From NCBI GenBank assembly GCA_035326025.1, contig DAOKYT010000039.1, positions 1 to 26,692 of the forward strand: a DNA stretch of 26,692 nt. The letters run 5' to 3'. The notes under the pieces were generated by a model. It ran no database searches, had not been told where the DNA came from, and saw nothing but the letters and a program-made list of their open reading frames with translations. A program made the position numbers and the translations under genes. Origin of the DNA: Amarobacter sp035326025 (GTDB lineage Bacteria > Chloroflexota > Dehalococcoidia > Tepidiformales > Tepidiformaceae). This document shows positions 15,229 to 22,488 of the stretch, piece after piece; within the stretch, counting starts at the first letter, position 1, and the number at the start of each line of letters is the position of its first letter.

Positions 15229-16152
15229 CTAGCGGAGGTTCGCCCACTCCGACTGCCGCGCGAAGAGCAGGTCGTGCATCTCCCAGAACTTGCCTTGCTC
15301 GCCCGCGCAGATCGCCACGAGGCTCGCGTTCCCGGCGTTCGCGTGGATCTGCGTGATGGGGAAGTGGAGGAATGCCATCGCCACGTCGTCCCCGAGCCGT
15401 GAGCGGATATCGGCGATCGACGACTCCGTCCAGCGCTTGCAGAACGGGCACTGGAAGTCGCTGAACTCGGCGATCATCACCTTCGCGTCCGGATTTCCCT
15501 CGATCTCGGCATCGCTCACATCGGGCTTCGAATCCATGATCTGGAACCCGGGCGGGCTTGCCGCGGCGAGCTCCTTGATCGCGTCACTGTAACCGTCGAG
15601 CGTGGCCGGGCTGCCCTTCAGCTCCGCCTCGATGATCTCGTTCAGGATCGACGTGGGCTGGGCGCCCACGAGCTTCTTGTTATTGATGAAGAACGTAGGC
15701 GTGCCCGTCACGCCCAGGGTTGCCCCGCGCTGCAGCTGAGCGTTGATCAGCGAGATGTTCTCCTCCTGGGCGAGGCACTGGGAGAACTTGGCCTGGTCCA
15801 GCCCCACCTGCCGTGCATAGGCGTTGAACGTGTCGAGCAGCCCGGCGTTCGATGGCGCCGGGGTTGGCTCCACCGTGCTCACCGCCCCCACCACCGGCGC
15901 CCCGTCTCCGCCAGGGCTGGCTGCCTGGTCATCGCCATCGTCGTTGGCCCACCAGATCGCCCCGGCGATGATGCCGGAGCCGATGACCACGGCGACGGGG
16001 GTCAGGAAGTAGCTCCAGATCGGCGGCTTCTTCAGGTACACCGGGCCCGCGATGGGGTGGCCGGGGGCCGGAGGCGCGGAATCTGGCGGCGCCTCGCCGT
16101 TGCTCGGGTCAGGGCTGTCGGTCACGAGTCCATGGTGCCCGTTCCGCGCCAT
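15229..16152 (-). CDS. Membrane-anchored DsbA-like thiol-disulfide protein with swapped (circularly permuted) halves
   Basis: The frame encodes 307 residues. Residues 45-67 form a single membrane anchor after a Pro-rich cytosolic tail. Residues 105-178 look like the second half of a DsbA domain (FNAYARQVGLDQAKFSQCL, then GVTGTPTFFIN with cis-Pro152, and LVGAQP). Residues 219-307 look like the first half (GNPDAKVMIAEFSDFQCPFCKRW with CPFC at 235-238, FPITQIHANAGNAS, CAGEQGKFWEMHDLLFARQSEW), then stop. The order is thus reversed relative to canonical DsbA, with a roughly 40-residue linker. Sequence beyond the stop has no further DsbA similarity. The start is uncertain: ATG 16152 or GTG 16125. 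RuvA lies 27 bp upstream. Confidence 0.85.
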   Translation of the reverse strand: MARNGHHGLVTDSPDPSNGEAPPDSAPPAPGHPIAGPVYLKKPPIWSYFLTPVAVVIGSGIIAGAIWWANDDGDDQAASPGGDGAPVVGAVSTVEPTPAPSNAGLLDTFNAYARQVGLDQAKFSQCLAQEENISLINAQLQRGATLGVTGTPTFFINNKKLVGAQPTSILNEIIEAELKGSPATLDGYSDAIKELAAASPPGFQIMDSKPDVSDAEIEGNPDAKVMIAEFSDFQCPFCKRWTESSIADIRSRLGDDVAMAFLHFPITQIHANAGNASLVAICAGEQGKFWEMHDLLFARQSEWANLR

Positions 16153-16179
16153 TCGGGCGAATGACCGCGCCCGGGCGGT

Positions 16180-16839
16180 TTACCTGGTATCGATCCCCCG
16201 CAACACCGCCATCATGATGCGTTCGAGCGTGTCCAGGCCCGTATCGGCGGCCATGGCTTCTTCCACCCAGCGCTTTGCATCCGTCCGCGGATAGCCCAGT
16301 GCCGCGATCGCCTCCACCGCGTCGGCCACCACCCGCCGCTGTTCGAACCTGGCGGCGTCGATGGGCTGGGCCACGCCGCCATCGTGCAGCGCCGCCTCCG
16401 TCACTACCTTCCCGCGCAGGGTGGCGATGATCTTGTCGGCGCCCCGCGCCCCGATGCCCGGCAGCCTGGTCAGCACGGCCCGGTCTTCCTGCTCGATTGC
16501 CCGGGCGATGGTGCTCACCGAGATGTTCATGGCCTTCACCGCCTTCGCCGGGCCGATCCCCTCCACGGTGGTGAACTTGCGGAAGAAATCCCGTTCTGCC
16601 CGGCGCAGGAAGCCGACCAGCACCGGGACAGGGTTGTTCGCGGTCGCGTGATAGAAGATGTGGAGCCCGATCTCCGGCCGCGCCCCCTCCGACAGGTCGC
16701 CTTCGCCGGCGATGGCCTGGATCTCCGGCCACAGCACCAGCGGCACCAGCACCTCGTAGGTCACTCCCGCCACCTCGACTTCGACCAGCGGCCCGGCGAC
16801 GTCCATGCGGGCGAGCTGACCCTGCAGGTGCGTGATCAC
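16180..16839 (-). CDS. ruvA: Holliday junction branch migration protein RuvA
   Basis: The frame encodes 219 residues. RuvA tetramers bind Holliday junctions and load RuvB. Domain I (VITHLQGQLARMDVAGPLVEVEVAGVTYEV) is an OB fold; domain II has the helix-hairpin-helix motifs FTTVEGIGPAKAVKAM and LTRLPGIGARGADKII; domain III (VADAVEAIAALGYPRTDAKRWVEEA) contacts RuvB. It is slightly longer than the usual 190-205 residues. GTG 16839 gives the standard family start. RuvB is not beside it, and RuvC lies about 10 kb away. Confidence 0.93.
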   Translation of the reverse strand: MITHLQGQLARMDVAGPLVEVEVAGVTYEVLVPLVLWPEIQAIAGEGDLSEGARPEIGLHIFYHATANNPVPVLVGFLRRAERDFFRKFTTVEGIGPAKAVKAMNISVSTIARAIEQEDRAVLTRLPGIGARGADKIIATLRGKVVTEAALHDGGVAQPIDAARFEQRRVVADAVEAIAALGYPRTDAKRWVEEAMAADTGLDTLERIMMAVLRGIDTR

Positions 16840-16950
16840 CGGTGGTCCCGGGTGGCGAGCGGCGGGCGGCGAGTCGCAGACACGAGCCGAAGTAAACCAC
16901 GCGCGGAGCCGTGCTGGAAGGGTGCCCCCGGCGGGCTCCACGCAGCCAAA

Positions 16951-16985
16951 TCGACAACGGACAATCCCGAATCGACAATTGAGCC
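16951..16985 (+). promoter_or_regulatory. mutM promoter, leaderless type
   Basis: TCGACA (16951-16956), a 17-nt spacer, GACAAT (16974-16979), 6 nt, then GTG at 16986. Exactly the same boxes and distances occur before GTG 18786. Because TCGACAA occurs twice 21 bp apart, the site could also be a pair of activator half-sites. No Shine-Dalgarno sequence is present. Confidence 0.6.
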
Positions 16986-17837
16986 GTGCCTGAACTGCCC
17001 GAGGTTGAGACCATCCGGCGCGACCTGGAGCCGCTCGTCGCCGGCCGCCGCATTGCCGCGGTCGACGTCGACCCGGGCACGATCGATCTGCTTGCCGGAG
17101 CCCCCATCGAGGCGCTCCGCGAGAACCTGGTGGGCCGCACCATCGTGGCCCTCGGCCGCCGCGGCAAGTATCTCCTCTTCAACCTCGACGATGGCCGCGT
17201 CTTCGTCGCCCACCTGCGCATGACTGGCCGCCTGGTCTGGCGCGAACACGCCGCTCCCGCCGAGCCCTACCAGCGCGCCGTCATCGAATTCGACGACGGC
17301 CACGACCTCCGCTGGTGCGACTTGAGGAAGTTCGGCACCTGGCGCATCCATGATTCGGTCGGCGAAGTCACCGCCAGGCTCGGCCCCGAGCCCATCGATG
17401 ACGCCCTCACCGAGCGCCACTTCCGCGCCGTGCTCGCGAACCGCACCGCCCCGGTGAAGGCCGTCCTGCTCGACCAGCGGCGCCTCGCCGGCCTGGGCAA
17501 CATCTACGTCGATGAGGCGCTCTTCGAGGCGCGCATCCGGCCGGATACACCTGCCGGCCACATCTCGGCCGCGGCCGCCAGGCGCCTCTTTCACGCCAGC
17601 CGCAATGTGCTCGAACGGGGCATCGCCAACCGTGGCGCCAGCTTCAAGGACTACGTCGATGGCCAGGGCAACCCTGGCCAGCAACATATGTATGTGCAGG
17701 TGTTCCGCCGCACGGGCAAGCCCTGCTACGCCTGCGGGACATCCATCCAGCGCACCATCGTCGGCGGCCGGGCCACCCACTTCTGTCCCCGGTGTCAGCC
17801 GAAGCCCCGCATCCGGAAGGCCGCCCATGCTCGTTGA
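16986..17837 (+). CDS. mutM: Formamidopyrimidine-DNA glycosylase (Fpg/MutM)
   Basis: The frame encodes 283 residues. It removes oxidised purines such as 8-oxoguanine and cleaves the abasic site. The N-terminal PELPEVET supplies the Pro nucleophile and Glu after Met removal. RRGKYLLF carries the catalytic Lys region, LAGLGNIYVDEALF is the helix-two-turn-helix, and CYACG...HFCPRC is the zinc finger. The GTG start is set by the invariant PELPEVE. It overlaps the next gene by 11 bp and diverges from ruvA. Confidence 0.95.
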   Translation: MPELPEVETIRRDLEPLVAGRRIAAVDVDPGTIDLLAGAPIEALRENLVGRTIVALGRRGKYLLFNLDDGRVFVAHLRMTGRLVWREHAAPAEPYQRAVIEFDDGHDLRWCDLRKFGTWRIHDSVGEVTARLGPEPIDDALTERHFRAVLANRTAPVKAVLLDQRRLAGLGNIYVDEALFEARIRPDTPAGHISAAAARRLFHASRNVLERGIANRGASFKDYVDGQGNPGQQHMYVQVFRRTGKPCYACGTSIQRTIVGGRATHFCPRCQPKPRIRKAAHAR

Positions 17838-18750
17838 CCCCGTGACCGTCCTCATCATGCTGCGCCTCCCCGGCGATACGCCCGTCGAGATCGAGCCCCT
17901 GGGAGAGCTCCCCGGCTCGCCGGAGCGCTGGCGGGTCAGCACGCCCGATGGCCCCCGCAGCCTCATCGTCCGCCGCTCGCTCGACCCCGATGAGGCGATG
18001 AACCATGCCGCGATGATGGACGCGCTCACGAGGGCAGGGTTCCCTCACATGCCCGCGTTGCTCGGCTTCGTCGAGGGCGATGCCACCGTCGAAGTCGAGC
18101 CAGATGGCCTCACCGCGCTCCAGCTGGTACCTCCACCGGGTGCCGCAGAAGCGGCGATGGAAGCGCTCGCCGCATTCCACTCGCTCCCGCTGCGGGAAGG
18201 GCTCGACTGGGGGGCCGCCCCCGCGGACCTTTTCCCCGATGACGATATCCCGCTCCACCGCCTGGGCTTTACCGCCGATGAGCGCGAACCCGCCCGCGAG
18301 CCGCTTGCCCGCGCACGCGAGGTACTCCTGGCAAGCCCGTTCGGGCTGGCGCACCGCAATTGCACCGCCGCGAACGTGCTCCTCGCCAGTGGCCGGGCGT
18401 GGCTTACCGACTTCACGTCCGCGGGCTACGGCCCCCAGCTCTTCGATGTCGCGGCGTTCCTGCTGACCTCCGGGGTCGAGGCACCGGGCCGCCGCGCCCT
18501 CGCCGCCGCCTATGGCCGCGCCCGTGGCTGGGAAGCCCCGGCGACGGTTGACCAGATCGACCTGCTGGGCATGCTCTGGGGCATCCACGAATTGCTCGGG
18601 CTGCCCCGCAAGCTCATCGAAACCCTGGGCGATGACGCCGCGACCGCCCACCTGAAACTCGCCGCGAGCCGCATCGAGAAAGGCATCCGCCAGCCCGCCG
18701 GGAGCTCACCCATCGCCGCCGCGATCCGCGCCGCGCTCTGGCCGGCCTGA
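17827..18750 (+). CDS. Aminoglycoside phosphotransferase-fold protein with altered catalytic Asp
   Basis: The frame encodes 307 residues of the APH/choline-kinase-like fold. The N-lobe includes SLIVRRSLDPDEAMNHAAMMDALTRAGFPHMPALLGF; the C-lobe has LAHRNCTAANVLLA and LTDFTSAGYGPQLFDVAAFL. In active enzymes the first motif reads HGD; here it is H176-R177-N178, so the catalytic base is Asn, while metal-binding N183 and D195 are kept. It may be a pseudokinase or have weak activity. ATG 17827 has GGAAGG 6 nt upstream and lies inside the end of mutM, so the two are co-transcribed. Confidence 0.75.
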   Translation: MLVDPVTVLIMLRLPGDTPVEIEPLGELPGSPERWRVSTPDGPRSLIVRRSLDPDEAMNHAAMMDALTRAGFPHMPALLGFVEGDATVEVEPDGLTALQLVPPPGAAEAAMEALAAFHSLPLREGLDWGAAPADLFPDDDIPLHRLGFTADEREPAREPLARAREVLLASPFGLAHRNCTAANVLLASGRAWLTDFTSAGYGPQLFDVAAFLLTSGVEAPGRRALAAAYGRARGWEAPATVDQIDLLGMLWGIHELLGLPRKLIETLGDDAATAHLKLAASRIEKGIRQPAGSSPIAAAIRAALWPA

Positions 18751-18785
18751 TCGACAATCCCCGGGTGAGACTCGACAATCCGCCC
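18751..18785 (+). promoter_or_regulatory. Promoter of the 18786 gene, leaderless type
   Basis: TCGACA (18751-18756), 17-nt spacer, GACAAT (18774-18779), 6 nt, then GTG at 18786. The geometry is identical to the mutM promoter region 1.8 kb upstream, although the spacer sequences differ. Confidence 0.6.
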
Positions 18786-19436
18786 GTGACCCCTGCCACT
18801 TACCCCGGGAACATGGGCGAGCTGGAATTCGTCGAGGCCTACGCGAAGTCCGCGGTCCGCAAACCCCAGATGGCCGCCGATGCCGCTCTCGGCCGGCTTG
18901 TCTTCGCCGAACTCGCCGACCGTGCGATCCTCACCGGGCTCATCGCCCAGGAGCTCGCCGAGGCCTGCCGCCGGCTCGTCGCGGTCTGGGCAGCCCTTGC
19001 CGACCGCCGCTACCCGGTCGCCCGGTCGCTTCTCCGCCCGCTCCCCGGCGTCGAGGAATGGCGCACGTTCATCCAGCAGGCGGCAACGTTCACGCCCGAG
19101 CAGACCGTCCGCGAGCTCTCGCTGGATGGCGACGCCCTCGACCATGCCCGCGCCCTCCGCGCCCAGCCCGGCCTCGCCGAGCTCAGCGGGCTCGTGGCTG
19201 CCGCCGAAACCGGCAATCCCATGCTCCTCATCCCCGGGCTCGATCGGCGCCAGGTGTCCGACCAGTGCTGGCTCGCCGGCGTCGACGCGGGAGGCGAGCC
19301 GGTCGCATCGAGCTTCGCCGTGTCCGAAGCTGACGCCACAAACCTCGCCGATCTCACCGCCGATCTCTGCGGCATCGCCCGGGGCCTCCTGCTCTCCTAC
19401 GTCCATGCCCGCCGCTCGGCCGGCCGCCGTCCCTGA
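18786..19436 (+). CDS. Unknown helical protein
   Basis: The frame encodes 216 residues, mostly helical (LEFVEAYAKSAVRKPQMAADAALGRLVFAELADRAILTGLIAQELAEACRRL in outline), with no signal peptide or catalytic motif that I recognise. The second half (NPMLLIPGLDRRQVSDQCWLAGVDAGGEPVASSFAVSEADATNLADLTADL) is more beta-like. GTG 18786 is chosen for its promoter spacing; internal ATG 18813 is an alternative. It ends 1 bp before the ATG of the P1 hydrolase, suggesting shared transcription. Confidence 0.6.
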   Translation: MTPATYPGNMGELEFVEAYAKSAVRKPQMAADAALGRLVFAELADRAILTGLIAQELAEACRRLVAVWAALADRRYPVARSLLRPLPGVEEWRTFIQQAATFTPEQTVRELSLDGDALDHARALRAQPGLAELSGLVAAAETGNPMLLIPGLDRRQVSDQCWLAGVDAGGEPVASSFAVSEADATNLADLTADLCGIARGLLLSYVHARRSAGRRP

Positions 19437-19437
19437 C

Positions 19438-20430
19438 ATGACGGCCTTCCTTCACGGCCAGCGCAACGCCATTACCGATGTCCCGGGCATCCGTGTCGGC
19501 CACTACACCGACCGCCGCAACGCGACGGGCTGCACGGTGATCCTCTGTCCGGAGGCGACGGCGGCGGCCGTCGATGTCCGCGGTGGCGCGCCGGGCACGC
19601 GTGAGACCGACGTGCTTGCCCTGCCGAACATGGTGCGCCGCTGCCACGCCGTGCTCTTCACCGGCGGCAGCGCATTCGGGTTGGCAGCCGCCGATGGGGT
19701 GATGCGCTGGTGCGCCGAACACGACATCGGATTCCCAACGGCCGCGCGAAAGGTCCCAATCGTCACCGCCGCCGTCCTCTACGACCTCGGCGTGGGCAAC
19801 CACCTGGCCCACCCCGGCGCGCGGGAAGGCTACCTGGCGGCCATCCGCGCCCGCCGCGGCGCCGTTGCCGAGGGTTCGGTCGGCGCGGGCACCGGCGCCA
19901 CCATCGCAAAGCTGCTCGGCGCCGAGCACGCGCTCAAGGGCGGCCTGGGCACGTCGAGCCTCGTGGGGCCTCGGGGCATCGTCGTCGGGGCGCTCGCCGT
20001 GACCAACGCAGTCGGCTCCGTGTTCGACCCGGCGACCGGCGAGTGCATCGCCGGCCCGCGCGGCGAACCCGGCCAGTTCCTGGCGATTCCCGAGGCGCTG
20101 GAACGCCGCACCGCCCGGATGGACGCCCTCCTCGAGAACACAACCCTGGTCTGCGTCGCCACCAACGCCACCCTGGAGCCCCACCACCTGCAGCGCGTCG
20201 CGGCCCACGCCCACGATGGCTTCGCCAGGGCGGTGGTGCCCGCGCACACCAACGGCGATGGCGACATCGCCTTTGCGATTTCCATGGGCGCGCTCGCGGT
20301 CGAGCCGCTCGATCTGCTCACCATCGGGACGCTGGCCGCACAGGCGGTCGAAATCGCGGTTCTCCGCAGTGTCGCGTTCGCCACCGGGCTCAAGGGTGTG
20401 CCGTCGGCCACCGAATGGCGCCACGCCTGA
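19438..20430 (+). CDS. P1/S58-family N-terminal-nucleophile hydrolase (DmpA/NylC-like)
   Basis: The frame encodes 330 residues. These proteins cleave themselves into two chains and act as aminopeptidases, esterases or amide hydrolases. Family blocks seen are NAITDVPGIRVGHYTD, FTGGSAFGLAAADGVMRWC, GSVGAGTGATIAKLLG, LKGGLGTSS and ALLENTTLVCVATNA. The last holds Asn234-Thr235, which by analogy with nylon hydrolase NylC is the self-cleavage site and makes Thr235 the nucleophile; DmpA uses Gly-Ser instead. No signal peptide is seen. It follows the unknown 18786 gene by 1 bp. Confidence 0.9.
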   Translation: MTAFLHGQRNAITDVPGIRVGHYTDRRNATGCTVILCPEATAAAVDVRGGAPGTRETDVLALPNMVRRCHAVLFTGGSAFGLAAADGVMRWCAEHDIGFPTAARKVPIVTAAVLYDLGVGNHLAHPGAREGYLAAIRARRGAVAEGSVGAGTGATIAKLLGAEHALKGGLGTSSLVGPRGIVVGALAVTNAVGSVFDPATGECIAGPRGEPGQFLAIPEALERRTARMDALLENTTLVCVATNATLEPHHLQRVAAHAHDGFARAVVPAHTNGDGDIAFAISMGALAVEPLDLLTIGTLAAQAVEIAVLRSVAFATGLKGVPSATEWRHA

Positions 20431-20508
20431 GCCGGCGCATCCGCATGGTCCCGGGCCATGGCCCGATCAGCCCGGGAGCAGGGCCTTCCGAGGAGTTCGC
20501 TTAGATAA

Positions 20509-20524
20509 TGTGATTAACGTCACA
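20509..20524. promoter_or_regulatory. Perfect CRP/FNR-family operator
   Basis: TGTGATTAACGTCACA matches the CRP consensus TGTGA-N6-TCACA exactly and has AT-rich flanks. It lies 82 bp before the cupredoxin start and about 52 bp before the start site implied by the promoter at 20534-20562. A CRP/FNR-type regulator could couple the copper protein gene to carbon or redox state. No such regulator is encoded in the window. Confidence 0.7.
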
Positions 20525-20533
20525 TCAACGGTA

Positions 20534-20562
20534 TTGAATGGTGCATCCCGCAGGAGTAGGGT
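20534..20562 (+). promoter_or_regulatory. Promoter of the double-cupredoxin gene
   Basis: TTGAAT (20534-20539), a 17-nt spacer and TAGGGT (20557-20562) fit -35 and -10 boxes. They leave a leader of about 37 nt carrying the GGAGGGAG ribosome site. The CRP-like palindrome lies just upstream, in an activating position. Confidence 0.5.
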
Positions 20563-20605
20563 CGAACCGGGTCTTAACCCAAATTCCCGGAGGGAGCACC
20601 GGAAC

Positions 20606-21715
20606 ATGAGAAAAGTCTTGCTGGCATTGCCAGCCCTTGCCCTGGCGATGGTGGCCGTCTTCGCCTCGACAGGAAACTCCGCCCAGGCTGCCGCCGTCAC
20701 GCTGAAGGTGCGTGCCGGCGATGGCGAGACCGGTTACGCCGTCAACACCTTCCTGCCCGCATCGGTCTACGTCCGCGCTGGCGACACCATCACCTGGTCG
20801 TTCCCATGGGACGAACCGCATTCCGTCACCTTTGGCGAAATCCAGGGCAACCCGGAAGAGCCCACCAACCCGGATGATGCCGTCGTCGACTACGATGGCA
20901 CCGGTTTCGTGAACTCCGGCATGGTGTTCGGCCCGGACGGCCCCGAGTTCTCAGTCAAGTTCACCGCCGAAGGCACCTACGACTACTACTGCTTCATCCA
21001 CCCGTTCATGACCGGTAAGGTCTATGTCCAGGGCCCCGGCATCGGTGAGCAGGACAACCAGGCCTCTATCGACGCCCGCGGCGCGGCCGACTACACGTCG
21101 CAGATCGCCGAGCTCAAGGCGGCCGCCGGCGCAGCCGCGGCCAAGCCTGTCGCCATCTCCTCGAAGGCCGGCGGCGGCAAGAAGTACACCCTCATGGTCT
21201 CGAGTGCCAACGACATCATGGTCGGCGATGTGATGCAGTTCTTCCCGGCTACCCTCAACATTGGCGTCAACGACGAAGTCGAGTTCGTCTCCAACGTCCA
21301 CACGCCTCACGATATCGGCTTCACCCCACCGGGCTTCGACCCCAACGGCCCGCCCCCGCCCGAAGCGGCGGACTGGGACCCGTTCACCGGCGGGTTGAAC
21401 TATGCGCCAGGGGCGAAGATCGACGGGACGAAGCTCGTTGTCAGCCCCATGATCGGCCTGGAGTACCCCGATGGCGTGAAGGCCTCCTTCACCTTCCCCA
21501 AGGCCGGGACCTACAACTTCATCTGCGTGCTTCATGCCTCGCAGGGCATGGTGGGCAAGATCAACGTGACCTCCGGCGCCCCCGGCGCCCCCAATACCGG
21601 CGATAGCCTCGCCCCCGCCTCCCGATCCGGCACCAGTGGCCTCGTCTTTGTCGCCGGCATGATTGCCATCGCGATGGGCGCGACCGCCGCTGCCGCCTAC
21701 GCCGCCCGCCGTTAG
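20606..21715 (+). CDS. Exported double-cupredoxin protein with C-terminal membrane anchor
   Basis: The frame encodes 369 residues. A signal peptide (cleavage near residue 28-31, SAQAAA) precedes two blue-copper domains. The first has ligands H72 (EPHSV) and C129/H132/M135 (YYCFIHPFM); the second has H235 (TPHDI) and C307/H310/M315 (ICVLHASQGM). An Ala-rich linker lies between. The tail has APNTG (328-332), a membrane helix (about 345-365) and terminal RR, a layout like an LPxTG sorting signal but with Ala for Leu. It likely carries electrons outside the membrane. GGAGGGAG lies 9 nt before ATG 20606. Confidence 0.88.
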   Translation: MRKVLLALPALALAMVAVFASTGNSAQAAAVTLKVRAGDGETGYAVNTFLPASVYVRAGDTITWSFPWDEPHSVTFGEIQGNPEEPTNPDDAVVDYDGTGFVNSGMVFGPDGPEFSVKFTAEGTYDYYCFIHPFMTGKVYVQGPGIGEQDNQASIDARGAADYTSQIAELKAAAGAAAAKPVAISSKAGGGKKYTLMVSSANDIMVGDVMQFFPATLNIGVNDEVEFVSNVHTPHDIGFTPPGFDPNGPPPPEAADWDPFTGGLNYAPGAKIDGTKLVVSPMIGLEYPDGVKASFTFPKAGTYNFICVLHASQGMVGKINVTSGAPGAPNTGDSLAPASRSGTSGLVFVAGMIAIAMGATAAAAYAARR

Positions 21716-21731
21716 CGGACCTTCGACAACC

Positions 21732-21771
21732 GGGGGGGTTCGGCGCCTGTCCGGCGCTGTTCCCCCTTTTT
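21732..21771 (+). terminator. Intrinsic terminator after the double-cupredoxin gene
   Basis: A GGGGG...GGCGCC arm and a GGCGCT...CCCCC arm form a stem with an internal loop and a short apical loop, directly followed by TTTTT. It lies 17 bp after the stop of the cupredoxin gene. Confidence 0.75.
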
Positions 21772-21774
21772 GAT

Positions 21775-21808
21775 TGCCATCCCGCCGGGGAGCCCCGGCG
21801 GGATGGCA
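21775..21808. repeat. Perfect 16-bp-arm inverted repeat before the lipoprotein gene
   Basis: TGCCATCCCGCCGGGG and its exact complement are separated by AG, giving a very stable hairpin in either strand. It begins 3 nt after the T-run of the terminator and ends beside the AGGGA ribosome site of the lipoprotein gene. There is no T-run after it, so it is not a plain terminator. It could shield a processed 5' end or control translation. Confidence 0.75.
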
Positions 21809-21821
21809 GGGAACCCTCGCC

Positions 21822-22400
21822 ATGCACCGCTTCCTCCTCTCCCTTGCATCCGTCCCTGTCCTGGCCCTGGCGGCCTGTGGCGGCTCCGATGGGAACCCGG
21901 CCACGCCTGGCCCAACCGGCACGCCAACCCCTGCCGTCTCGCCCGTGGATACGCCCGCGGCAACGCCCGAGGCGACACCGCCCGCGGCCACCGCCTCCGC
22001 CACTCCCACCACGGCAGTGCCCGCGACCCCGACCCCAGGGAGCGCCGGCACCACCCCGGTCAGCCATATGGCAACCACCACCCCGCCGCCCGCGACGGTT
22101 GCCGCCACGGCCACGCCCCCACCGCCGGCCAACAACCCGGCCAGCGCCGCGGTCGGTGTCACGGGTGTTCGGAGCTACTTCTGGTCGCCGGCGAAGGTCG
22201 CGATCGCGCCCGGTGGCTCGGTCACCTGGGCGTGGTCGGGCGAGATGTTCCACGATGTGAGGATTGACAGCCTCGGCTATTCGAGTGGCAACCCCGCCAG
22301 GGAAGGCGCCTACACCGTGACCTTCCCCGCTGCCGGCACCTATGGCGTCGTTTGCTCGATCCACCCCGATACCATGCGTGGCACGGTACTGGTCGAATAA
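21822..22400 (+). CDS. Cupredoxin-domain lipoprotein
   Basis: The frame encodes 192 residues. A lipoprotein signal with lipobox ALAAC (Cys19) is followed by about 90 residues of Pro/Thr/Ala-rich linker, then a plastocyanin/azurin-like domain (about 110-192). Copper ligands are His in MFHDV and the C-x-x-H-x-x-x-M set in VVCSIHPDTM. It would sit on the outer face of the membrane as an electron carrier or copper-binding protein. Spacing after the neighbouring double cupredoxin and the lack of a clear promoter suggest read-through from it. AGGGA lies 9-10 nt before ATG 21822. Confidence 0.88.
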   Translation: MHRFLLSLASVPVLALAACGGSDGNPATPGPTGTPTPAVSPVDTPAATPEATPPAATASATPTTAVPATPTPGSAGTTPVSHMATTTPPPATVAATATPPPPANNPASAAVGVTGVRSYFWSPAKVAIAPGGSVTWAWSGEMFHDVRIDSLGYSSGNPAREGAYTVTFPAAGTYGVVCSIHPDTMRGTVLVE

Positions 22401-22454
22401 GCGCCGGCGGGGCCGCGAAACGCGGTTCATCCCGCCCACAAACGTGAAAGTGGA

Positions 22455-22482
22455 TTGACAACCCCCGCAGGATGTCTACGAT
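22455..22482 (+). promoter_or_regulatory. Promoter of the pan leader and operon
   Basis: Consensus TTGACA (22455-22460), a 16-nt spacer and TACGAT (22477-22482). Transcription would begin near 22489, about 195 nt before panD. This is the best -35/-10 pair in the window. A small CCGCG-AAA-CGCGG hairpin at 22413-22425 follows the lipoprotein gene just upstream. Confidence 0.65.
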
Positions 22483-22488
22483 CAGGGT

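Noticed and set aside
16951..16979. TCGACAA repeats as the start of a CRISPR or tandem repeat array
   Set aside because: Only two short copies occur at each of two sites, 21 bp apart, and they fit promoter boxes better. No array of repeats and spacers exists in the window.
20951..22162. A 403-codon minus-strand frame with Gly/Val/Ala repeats, resembling a repetitive surface protein
   Set aside because: It is the complement of the cupredoxin gene and of the Pro/Thr linker of the lipoprotein; the repeats merely mirror that linker.
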